Positions 6,901 through 13,228 of a stretch of 13,690 nt of DNA are shown one piece after another (the stretch's first letter is position 1; each line of letters begins with the position of its first letter). Position numbers and translations under genes: made by a program. Source of the DNA: JBBTQZ01 sp038065435 (GTDB lineage Bacteria > Patescibacteriota > Minisyncoccia > Phycocordibacterales > WO2-35-19); contig JBBTQZ010000034.1 in assembly GCA_038065435.1 (NCBI GenBank), forward strand, positions 1 to 13,690, read 5' to 3'. The notes under the pieces were generated by a model. It made no database searches. It saw only the letters and a program-made list of their open reading frames with translations, and had not been told where the DNA came from.

Positions 6901-7923
6901 TTACGAATCAGGCTTTTCTTTGGGTGAACCTAAACCGATGTGTTTGTAGCCGTGGGGGGTGAGTTTGCGGCCGCGAGGGGTGCGTTCTAAAAATCCTATT
7001 TGCATGAGGTAAGGCTCATTATATTCTTCCAAGGTTGCCTCTTCTTCTGCCAAAGCTGCAGCTAGAGTACCAAGCCCCACTGGACCACCGCCGAATTTTT
7101 TTGCTACCGTCTCTAAAAGTTTATTATCCGATATGTTGAGGCCGATCCTATCTATCCCAAGGAGATCAAAGGCTTCATCCACCAAATCCTCACTCAGTTC
7201 TCGTTTGTGTACTTGAGCAAAGTCACGCGCTCGCTTCAAAAGATAGTTGGCGGTGCGTGGAGTAGATCGACTTCTTTCGGCAATTGTCTTAGCTACTTTG
7301 TCACTCACTTTTATTCTCAAAATCTTGGCCGATCTTTTTATTATTTTTTCTATTTCTTCCTTGCTATAAAATTCAAGTCTAAAGATGCCACCGGAGAACC
7401 TACTTCTAAGTGGGGAAGATAGGAGCGCTATGCGGGTAGTGGCACCAAGAAGAGTAAATTTGGGCAATTCCAGCTGTATGGTTCTTGCAGATGGTCCCTT
7501 GCCTATAATTATGTCTAAGGAGCGCGATTCCATGGCGGGGTAGAGCACTTCCTCTATATTTTTGTTTAAACGGTGAATCTCGTCTATAAAGAGGATGTCT
7601 CCTGCACTCAGATTTGTAAGTATTGAAGCTAGGTCGCCAACTCGCTCTATGGCTGGGCCACTAGTCGTTTTCATTTGCGCACCCATCTCCTTTGATATAA
7701 GATGTGCCAGGGTGGTTTTGCCAAGTCCTGGTGGGCCATAGAACAACACATGTTCTGGTGGATGATCCCTTTCTTTCGCTGCGCCAAGCAAAATCTGTAG
7801 GTTTTTCTTGGTTGTTTCTTGGCCGATATAATCTTCCCAGCGAACTGGTCTCAAAGTTTGATCCAAAAAATCAAACTCAGAAACGCTTGACTCGCTCTTT
7901 TCTTTCTTTTTTTCCCTTGACAT
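6901..7923 (-). CDS. ruvB: Holliday junction branch migration ATPase RuvB
   Basis: RuvB is the AAA+ hexameric motor that, with RuvA, drives branch migration of Holliday junctions. The 340-residue product has the full set of motifs: RPVRWEDYIGQ near the N-terminus, Walker A GPPGLGKTT (63-71), Walker B LFIDEIHR (Asp114, Glu115), sensor 1 GATTR, the arginine finger in SPLRSRF, sensor 2 region STPRTANYLLKRARD, and the C-terminal winged helix ending PYLMQIGFLERTPRGRKLT. The gene has no Shine-Dalgarno sequence. Its start is 45 nt downstream of a structured RNA element on the same strand, which may be a leader or a separate RNA. It begins a ruvB-yebC-ruvC cluster in which the usual ruvA is missing. 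Confidence 0.97.
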   Translation of the reverse strand: MSREKKKEKSESSVSEFDFLDQTLRPVRWEDYIGQETTKKNLQILLGAAKERDHPPEHVLFYGPPGLGKTTLAHLISKEMGAQMKTTSGPAIERVGDLASILTNLSAGDILFIDEIHRLNKNIEEVLYPAMESRSLDIIIGKGPSARTIQLELPKFTLLGATTRIALLSSPLRSRFSGGIFRLEFYSKEEIEKIIKRSAKILRIKVSDKVAKTIAERSRSTPRTANYLLKRARDFAQVHKRELSEDLVDEAFDLLGIDRIGLNISDNKLLETVAKKFGGGPVGLGTLAAALAEEEATLEEYNEPYLMQIGFLERTPRGRKLTPHGYKHIGLGSPKEKPDS

Positions 7924-7968
7924 ATATTTATTTTGTGATATACTTATAGGGCTTGAAAATTTAAATAG

Positions 7969-8124
7969 TTTGGAGACATAAATCTCTAAACAGCGTCCCG
8001 CTTTATGTGGGATTAGACTTCATCTCGAGGACACGCTGGTTTATCGCTCGCGCTATCCTTAGAATGTCGTTTTGCTTTCGGTCTACGCATTGAAAGTGCC
8101 GTTTAGAGATTTATATCCCCAAAT
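7969..8124 (-). ncRNA. Candidate structured RNA upstream of ruvB (unrecognised family)
   Basis: A 26-nt arm at 8123-8098 pairs with an arm at 7994-7969 along its whole length when read as minus-strand RNA. Three positions that would be A-C mismatches on the plus strand become G-U pairs on the minus strand, which favours minus as the sense strand. The enclosed 103 nt are about 50% G+C, against very AT-rich flanks, and can form local hairpins: CTTTC/GAAAG with a 12-nt loop (8094-8073), and TCCC/GGGA with a 9-nt loop near 8010-7998. No tmRNA, RNase P or SRP RNA signature was seen. A 6S-like regulatory RNA, a ruvB leader switch, or a MITE-like inverted-repeat element are the alternatives. The downstream sequence is U-rich but has no clear terminator. 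Confidence 0.5.
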
Positions 8125-8125
8125 G

Positions 8126-8144
8126 TAGAGAATATTATTCTCTA
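8126..8144. promoter_or_regulatory. Palindrome overlapping a possible promoter of the ruvB-upstream RNA
   Basis: TAGAGAAT and ATTCTCTA form an 8-bp perfect inverted repeat with a 3-nt centre. On the minus strand it contains TAATAT (8137-8132), a possible -10, with TTGTGA (8161-8156) 18 nt upstream as a weak -35. Transcription would then begin near 8125, exactly at the base of the RNA helix. The palindrome could therefore be a repressor operator, or, if transcription starts further upstream, a transcribed hairpin. Confidence 0.35.
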
Positions 8145-8151
8145 AACTGCA

Positions 8152-8194
8152 TTATTCACAAAACTATTCTTAGAGCAATTTTTTTTGTGTATAA
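8152..8194. promoter_or_regulatory. Pair of consensus DnaA boxes in opposite orientation
   Basis: TTATTCACA on the plus strand (8152-8160) and TTATACACA on the minus strand (8194-8186) both match TTATNCACA exactly and lie 25 bp apart in the AT-rich gap between pilB and the structured RNA. In AT-rich DNA one such match by chance is easy, but two so close is less so. A DnaA-responsive control site for the RNA or ruvB is possible. The second box also overlaps a TTTGTG/CACAAA inverted repeat (8184-8202). Confidence 0.3.
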
Positions 8195-8223
8195 CTCACA
8201 AATTTTCTCGTTTATTCTCCAAA

Positions 8224-9903
8224 TTATTCTCCCAAATCTATGACTCTGGCTAGTTCGGAGAGGGAGGTGGTGCCGTGCAAGATTTTTATTATACCATCTT
8301 GCTTCATTGTTAAGATGCCCTGATCTTCAGATGCTTTGTTGATCTCGCGCTCACTTGGGTTTTGCAAGACCACAGCCTCTATCTTCTCATCCGTTAGTAT
8401 TGCTTCATAGATAGCGGTTCGTCCCTTGTAGCCGGTAAAGTTGCACGCTTCACAACCACCTGCCTCGTATACATTTTGGGAATCTACGCCTTCTAAATAT
8501 TTTTTGTCTTTGATACTTTCAAGAGTTTCTTTTATAAGCTTATTTTCGTTTAGAGTGAGTGTGGCCTTTTTCTTGCATTTTGAGCAGAGTTTGCGTACCA
8601 ATCTTTGTGCCATGGCCAGGTTGATGGCAGAGGTTATTATTTTGGGGTTGACCCCAAGATCTATAAGGCGAGGGAAGGTGCCGGCCGCGTTGTTGGTGTG
8701 TAGGGTAGAAAACACCAAGTGTCCGGTAAGAGCAGCGTTCACCGCTATTTCTGCTGTCTCTCTGTCTCTTATTTCTCCAACCATTATTACATCTGGGTCT
8801 TGACGAAGAGAGCTGCGCAAGCCTTCTAGAAATGTATAGCCTTTTGCTTCCTCGGTTTGAGTCTGTACTATCCCGGGTAGGTGGTATTCTATCGGGTTTT
8901 CTATGGTAATTATTTTTATATCCGGAGTGTGGACTTTTTTTAGAAAGGCGTACAAGGTGGTGGTCTTACCGCTTCCCGTTGGTCCGGTGTTCAGTATCAT
9001 ACCGTTTGGTTTTTTGAGCTCGTGCATTATTATCTTGAGCAAGTGCTCGTTAATACCCAAGTCTTCTAGGGGCACTGAAATCGCATTTGGGTTCAGTACT
9101 CGCAGGACAACTGATTCTCCGTATCCTCCGGGCAAAAGAGAGGTGCGGATCTCTATTTCGCTATCGGCTATCTTTATGCTGAAGCGCCCGTCTTGAGCCT
9201 TTTCTTTGGTATTTAGCTTCAGATTGGATATGAGCTTTATCCTAGAAAGCAGAAGGTCAAAAGTGGCATGATCAATGTTTAAAATATTATTTAACACGCC
9301 ATCCAACCTGTAGCGCAATCGTACATTAGCGTCCTCCGGCTCTATATGTACATCGGAAGCGTTTATGGATATGGCTCCGGCTAGGATTATTTCCAATATT
9401 CTTGAAATGCGATAATTCTTTTTCTCTGCGATCACCGTTTCTATAGATTTCTTTATATCTTCCGCAGTTCTCACTTCTTTTACAAGATTTTGGATCTCCT
9501 CATTTTCTATATCCAAAGCGCCACCTTTGGTTTCCATAGCGTAAGAAAGGTCTTTATATCTTGCCCATACTTTATCCAAGCTTCTATGCGACACCATGTA
9601 CAGTGTGGGGGAAAAGCCGCGAGTTTTTAGAGATTCTATGAGATCCACGGTCTTCTGATTGTTGGGCGATAATAATCCCAAGGAAATTTTTTTGTTTATG
9701 ATATTGAAAGCAGCAATTCCAGCTTCTCTCGCCTCCGCTTCCTTTATTATACGCAGAGCATCTATGTTGACCGGCGAAACAGACAGGTCTATATAAGGCA
9801 AAGAGTATTTTTTGGACATAGCTTCAGCTAAGCCCTCTTCCTCTTGTTCGTGTAAGTCAGAGAGCCTCTGTTTTTGCCTATCTTCATCAAAATGGACAGT
9901 CAT
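8224..9903 (-). CDS. Type IV pilus assembly / type II secretion ATPase (PilB/GspE family)
   Basis: This is the cytoplasmic motor ATPase that powers pilus extension or pseudopilus assembly. From ATG 9903 it has 559 residues. An N-terminal GspE-N-like region (YSLPYIDLSV to SLGLLSPNN, about 33-82) is followed by a linker and the NTPase core: Walker A GPTGSGKTT (307-315), Asp box IITIENPIEYHLPG (331-344), Walker B DPDVIMVGEIRDRETAEIA (369-387) and His box TGHLVFSTLHTNNA (393-406). Two CxxC pairs (Cys440/443 and Cys484/487) form the zinc site typical of PilB/GspE and absent from PilT. A TTG at 9921 is rejected because it lies upstream of a perfect TATAAT. pilT, pilC and pilin genes are not in the window, so the gene stands alone here. 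Confidence 0.95.
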   Translation of the reverse strand: MTVHFDEDRQKQRLSDLHEQEEEGLAEAMSKKYSLPYIDLSVSPVNIDALRIIKEAEAREAGIAAFNIINKKISLGLLSPNNQKTVDLIESLKTRGFSPTLYMVSHRSLDKVWARYKDLSYAMETKGGALDIENEEIQNLVKEVRTAEDIKKSIETVIAEKKNYRISRILEIILAGAISINASDVHIEPEDANVRLRYRLDGVLNNILNIDHATFDLLLSRIKLISNLKLNTKEKAQDGRFSIKIADSEIEIRTSLLPGGYGESVVLRVLNPNAISVPLEDLGINEHLLKIIMHELKKPNGMILNTGPTGSGKTTTLYAFLKKVHTPDIKIITIENPIEYHLPGIVQTQTEEAKGYTFLEGLRSSLRQDPDVIMVGEIRDRETAEIAVNAALTGHLVFSTLHTNNAAGTFPRLIDLGVNPKIITSAINLAMAQRLVRKLCSKCKKKATLTLNENKLIKETLESIKDKKYLEGVDSQNVYEAGGCEACNFTGYKGRTAIYEAILTDEKIEAVVLQNPSEREINKASEDQGILTMKQDGIIKILHGTTSLSELARVIDLGE

Positions 9904-9941
9904 AGGGTGATTATATAACAATTTATGCTAAATTACATAGT
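9904..9941. promoter_or_regulatory. Divergent leaderless-type promoters of the pilB-like gene and tsaE
   Basis: In the 38 bp between divergent start codons, the minus strand has a perfect TATAAT (9915-9910) ending 6 nt before the pilB-like ATG. The plus strand has TGC-TAAATT (9926-9934), an extended -10 form, ending 7 nt before the tsaE ATG. With start sites about 7 nt after the -10, both transcripts would begin at the start codon. No Shine-Dalgarno sequence fits in the gaps. The -35 regions are poor. Confidence 0.6.
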
Positions 9942-10418
9942 ATGGAACAATATACCAGTAGTTCCTTAGAGAATACCAAAGCTTTTGCTAATGAATTGGC
10001 ACTAAGCCTTCAACCGAATGAAAAAGGGGCTATTGTTGTTGGACTATACGGGGAATTGGGGGCAGGCAAGACTACTTTTATGAAATATTTGGCTGAAATA
10101 CTTGGTGTAAAAGAAACGATCCAAAGCCCCACTTTTGTTATTATGAGAAGATATAAGACCTCACCCCCCTCACTTCGTGTGGCCCCTCTCCTTGGCAAGG
10201 AGAGGGGTTGGGGTGAGGTGTTGGTTCACATTGACGCTTATCGTCTAGATTCTGGCACAGACCTTTTAAAACTGGGTTGGAAAGACCTTATCAAAGAGCC
10301 TAAAAACCTGATTTGTATAGAATGGCCAGAACGAGTGACAGAAATTATGCCACCTCATATTATGCTAAGATTTGAACATGGAGAAAGGGAAGACCAAAGA
10401 AAAATTAGTATTGCTTGA
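9942..10418 (+). CDS. tsaE: tRNA t6A biosynthesis ATPase TsaE with in-frame palindromic-repeat insertion
   Basis: TsaE is the small P-loop ATPase that supports the TsaB-TsaD complex making N6-threonylcarbamoyladenosine at position 37 of ANN-decoding tRNAs. The 158-residue protein has Walker A GELGAGKTT (37-45), SPTF (62-65), HIDAYRL (96-102) and IEWPER (126-131), all in family order. Between MRRYK and VLVHIDAYRL there are about 20 residues (73-92, TSPPSLRVAPLLGKERGWGE) that are not part of the family. They are encoded by a 62-bp palindromic element, and the reading frame is kept. The insertion sits where TsaE proteins have a variable loop between two strands, so function may survive. The 3' end overlaps polA by 41 bp in another frame. 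Confidence 0.93.
   Translation: MEQYTSSSLENTKAFANELALSLQPNEKGAIVVGLYGELGAGKTTFMKYLAEILGVKETIQSPTFVIMRRYKTSPPSLRVAPLLGKERGWGEVLVHIDAYRLDSGTDLLKLGWKDLIKEPKNLICIEWPERVTEIMPPHIMLRFEHGEREDQRKISIA
10158..10219. repeat. Palindromic repeat element inserted in frame within tsaE
   Basis: The outer arms ACCTCACCCC (10158-10167) and GGGGTGAGGT (10210-10219) are perfect inverted repeats. Inside them CCCCTCTCCTT (10183-10193) pairs with AAGGAGAGGGG (10197-10207), and a CAC-TTC-GTG mini-hairpin (10171-10179) sits between. The element is far more GC-rich than its surroundings. Its build and its translation (PSLR...PLL...ERGWGE) resemble the REP-like palindromes known in several phyla. No second copy exists in the window. 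Confidence 0.82.
10363..10371 (+). promoter_or_regulatory. polA: Extended -10 promoter for polA inside the end of tsaE
   Basis: TGC-TAAGAT ends 6 nt before the polA ATG at 10378, the same geometry and almost the same sequence (TATGCTAA) as the tsaE promoter. It would give a leaderless polA mRNA in addition to read-through from tsaE. Evidence is motif and spacing only. Confidence 0.45.
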
Positions 10419-12747
10419 TGCCCACGCTATTATTCATAGGGCATACCATGCTCTGCCGGAGTTTGCTACCTCTAGTGGAGTACCCACTGGGGCGCTCTAC
10501 GGCTTTGTTTCCATGATTCTAAAGATTGCATCTGATTTGAAGCCGGACTATATTGTGGCTGCCTACGACTTGCCCAAACCTACCTATAGACATGAGGTTT
10601 ATGATGGTTATAAATCTGGTAGAGCAAAAACAGATGAAGCTTTGGTGGCACAGATAGAAAAATCAAAAGAAATTTGTGAATGTTTGGGAATCCCAGTTTA
10701 TTCCAAAGAAGGTTTTGAAGCGGATGATGTTCTAGGGACGATAGTTGAGAATACAAAAGCCCAGAAAAATTTGGATGTGGTGATCGCTTCTGGAGACATG
10801 GACACCCTACAACTCATCTCGGGCAAAAAAGTGCAAGTTTATACCTTAAAAAAGGGTATTACAGACACTATAATTTATGATGAAGAAAAGGTGAAAGAAA
10901 GGTATGGTTTTGGGCCAGAACTTTTGACAAGCTACAAAGGTCTACGGGGAGATCCGTCAGACAATATAATTGGCATAGAGGGGATAGGGGACAAAACTGC
11001 CACGGATCTTATAAAAAACTTTGGCAGTATTGATGATATATATAAAAAATTAAAATCCAAAAAAACAGAAATTGAAAAAATAATTAGACCGAGAATACTA
11101 GAGCTTTTGAAAGAAAAGCAGGAAGAAGCGAGGTTTAGTCAGATGCTCGCTACCATAAGAAGAGATGTGCCGATTGACTTCCATCTACCAAAACAAACTT
11201 GGAAAAGTGTTATAGACATAAAAAGGGCTAAGCAGTTGTTTTCGGAGCTACAGTTTAGAACTCTTGGCTCTAGGTTGGATGGCGTGCTAGGTGACGGTAA
11301 GTCAGAGGATATAGAAAATGAGGAGAAAAAAGTAAATTTGGATTCCATTGACGAAGGAAGACAGACGGAATTGAAAGTAGCTTTATGGGTAGTGGACTCC
11401 AACATAACCAACCCCACACTAGAAGATATATACAATTTCGCTAACACCGAAAAATTTGAAAAAGCTTGGGAAGCTATATTTCATGAGTTGAAAAAAAGAG
11501 AAAGCCAGTTTATTTACGAAGAGATAGAAAAGCCTCTCATACCCATAGTCCGCAGAATGGGGGAGTATGGGGTACTTATAGATAAAAAGTTTTTAGAAAA
11601 ATTGGATAGAGAATACTCGTTAGAACTTGCCAAGATAGAAAAAAATATATGGAAAGAAACAGGTGAGGAGTTTAATATATCTTCTCCTAAACAATTGGGG
11701 GAAGTACTTTTCGATAAGCTTGGGCTTACAGTGAAAAACCAAAAGAAAACTGCTGGTGGGGCGAAATCAACCAGAGAATCAGAGCTTTTGAAATTACGTT
11801 CTCTTCATCCGTCTATTCCACTTATACTTGAACATAGAGAATTATCTAAACTTTTATCTACTTACATAAACCCTATACCAAAAATGTTAGATGGGAACAA
11901 TCGTTTACATGCTCGGTTTATACAAACAGGCGCGGCGACTGGCCGGATGGCATCGGAAAATCCAAATCTTCAGAATATTCCTATTGGTTCCGAAAAGGGT
12001 AAAGTCATAAGGCATGCTTTTATTACTCCAAAGGGTAGCCAGCTTGTAGCCTTGGATTATTCTCAAATCGAGCTTCGCATTGCCGCCTTTTTGTCTTTCG
12101 ATAAAAAATTGATCCAGATCTTTAAAGAAGGTAAAGATGTACACGGGGCCGTAGCCTCTCAGGTATTCGGTGTACCAGAGAGTGGGGTGGATAAAGAAAT
12201 GAGGAGAAAAGCCAAGGTTATAAATTTCGGCATACTTTACGGCATGGGGGTAACGGCCCTGCAAGAAAATCTGGGTACTGATAGAAAAACCGCTCAAGAA
12301 TTTTTAAATGCCTATTTTGATAAGTTTGTCGGTCTTTCAAAATATATAGAAAATACAAAAAAAGAGGCCGCTTCCCTAGGCTACACAAAGACCTTTTTTG
12401 GTCGCAGAAGGTATTTCGAAGGTATCAGATCCAGCCTTCCTTTCATAAGAGCTTCGGCTGAACGTATGGCCATAAACGCTCCCATACAAGGCACTCAAGC
12501 AGATATTATCAAAATAGCCATGAAGGAAATAGACGTATATCTAAACAAAAATGGTCTGCAAAGCAAGGTTCATCTTTTACTGCAAATACACGATGAGCTT
12601 ATTTATGAAATAGAGAATGAGATGGTTCTAAAGACAACCTCTGAAATAAAGAGAATAATGGAGTCCGTACTTACTCTGGACCAGACTCTTGGTGTACCTA
12701 TAATTGTAAACACAGCTACCGGCAACAATTGGGGAGAAATGAAATAA
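10378..12747 (+). CDS. polA: DNA polymerase I lacking a proofreading exonuclease domain
   Basis: Pol I processes Okazaki fragments and fills repair gaps. The 789-residue protein has an N-terminal 5' nuclease with LLDAHAIIHRAYHAL, FEADDVLG, ASGDMDTLQL and GDPSDNIIGIEGIGDKTA. The C-terminal family A polymerase has TGRMASENPNLQNIP, motif A LDYSQIELR (Asp560), motif B RRKAKVINFGILYGM and motif C QIHDELIYE (Asp739). Between about residue 300 and the polymerase start (EEIEKPLIPIVRRMGEYGVLID) only some 75 residues remain, far fewer than the roughly 200 of a 3'-5' exonuclease domain and with no exonuclease motifs, so proofreading is absent. The gene overlaps tsaE by 41 bp. ATG 10378 is preferred over TTG 10372, and the delta-like gene follows after 19 bp. 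Confidence 0.97.
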   Translation: MEKGKTKEKLVLLDAHAIIHRAYHALPEFATSSGVPTGALYGFVSMILKIASDLKPDYIVAAYDLPKPTYRHEVYDGYKSGRAKTDEALVAQIEKSKEICECLGIPVYSKEGFEADDVLGTIVENTKAQKNLDVVIASGDMDTLQLISGKKVQVYTLKKGITDTIIYDEEKVKERYGFGPELLTSYKGLRGDPSDNIIGIEGIGDKTATDLIKNFGSIDDIYKKLKSKKTEIEKIIRPRILELLKEKQEEARFSQMLATIRRDVPIDFHLPKQTWKSVIDIKRAKQLFSELQFRTLGSRLDGVLGDGKSEDIENEEKKVNLDSIDEGRQTELKVALWVVDSNITNPTLEDIYNFANTEKFEKAWEAIFHELKKRESQFIYEEIEKPLIPIVRRMGEYGVLIDKKFLEKLDREYSLELAKIEKNIWKETGEEFNISSPKQLGEVLFDKLGLTVKNQKKTAGGAKSTRESELLKLRSLHPSIPLILEHRELSKLLSTYINPIPKMLDGNNRLHARFIQTGAATGRMASENPNLQNIPIGSEKGKVIRHAFITPKGSQLVALDYSQIELRIAAFLSFDKKLIQIFKEGKDVHGAVASQVFGVPESGVDKEMRRKAKVINFGILYGMGVTALQENLGTDRKTAQEFLNAYFDKFVGLSKYIENTKKEAASLGYTKTFFGRRRYFEGIRSSLPFIRASAERMAINAPIQGTQADIIKIAMKEIDVYLNKNGLQSKVHLLLQIHDELIYEIENEMVLKTTSEIKRIMESVLTLDQTLGVPIIVNTATGNNWGEMK

Positions 12748-12766
12748 ATTTCTAACAAACATAAAA

Positions 12767-13228
12767 ATGCAAAGCTTATTTAAAGAATATCAAAAGGTTT
12801 TTGAGGGAAAAGAGGAACTTCAGCCAAAGAGTGTTGCTAAAGAATCTTTTGGAAAATCTGACTTTGCTCTACCAGATGCCGTCGGCAGAAAATCAGCTAA
12901 AGATGCTTGGATGGAATATATGAAGCAGTTGGGAAAAGGCGCGGTAGTTGAGATGATACACGGCGCCATAGTTTCTAAGGTACGTGGCATGCTACTTGCA
13001 GACGCAGCCTCTTTAGATGAGCTAGATCTTCATCCATTTGTCTACAAAAAAGCCAAATTGGATATGAAAAATTGGAACAGGGAAGAGCTACAAAAATTCT
13101 ATAACAAACTAGTTTTTATGTATCATGATGCGCGGAGGATTGGGCTCGATCTCCAGATAGAATTGGAAAAAGCTTTTCTTAGTATGGGTAGCCCCAAAGA
13201 CAAAACAAATCCTCCGAAAATAGTTTGA
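12767..13228 (+). CDS. Delta-like protein: stand-alone HolA C-terminal region (putative)
   Basis: The product is a 153-residue, helix-rich protein. The segment FALPDAVGRKSAKDAWMEY, followed by VVEMIHGAIVSKVRGML and then LHPFVYKKA...WNREELQKFYNKLVFMYHDAR...ELEKAFLSM, resembles domains II-III of the DNA polymerase III delta subunit. In HolA this part reads 'FxLxDAIGxxDxxxA', 'LARQxRxLL', 'hPFxxKKxxxxxxxxSxEEL' and forms the clamp-loader collar. The N-terminal AAA+-like domain that binds the clamp is absent. It may be a second, reduced delta-like subunit or a regulator of clamp loading, with the placement after polA fitting a replication role. The match is by eye, so function is inferred. The last 106 bp overlap a convergent gene on the minus strand. 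Confidence 0.5.
   Translation: MQSLFKEYQKVFEGKEELQPKSVAKESFGKSDFALPDAVGRKSAKDAWMEYMKQLGKGAVVEMIHGAIVSKVRGMLLADAASLDELDLHPFVYKKAKLDMKNWNREELQKFYNKLVFMYHDARRIGLDLQIELEKAFLSMGSPKDKTNPPKIV

Noticed and set aside
8098..8124. GTTTAGAG motif resembling a Cas9 repeat or tracrRNA
   Set aside because: There is no repeat-spacer array and no cas gene in the window; the copies form the arms of one helix instead.
7969..8124. tmRNA, RNase P RNA or SRP RNA at this place
   Set aside because: No tRNA-like TPsiC arm, no P4-type GAGGAAAGUCC motif and no GGUCAGG/GGAAGCAGC signature were seen.
8184..8202. Terminator for the pilB-like gene (TTTGTG/CACAAA hairpin)
   Set aside because: On the minus strand it is followed by an A-run rather than T, and the stem has only 6 weak pairs.
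10158..10219. Intrinsic terminator inside tsaE
   Set aside because: The stem is strong but is not followed by a T-run, and the open frame continues through it into conserved TsaE motifs.
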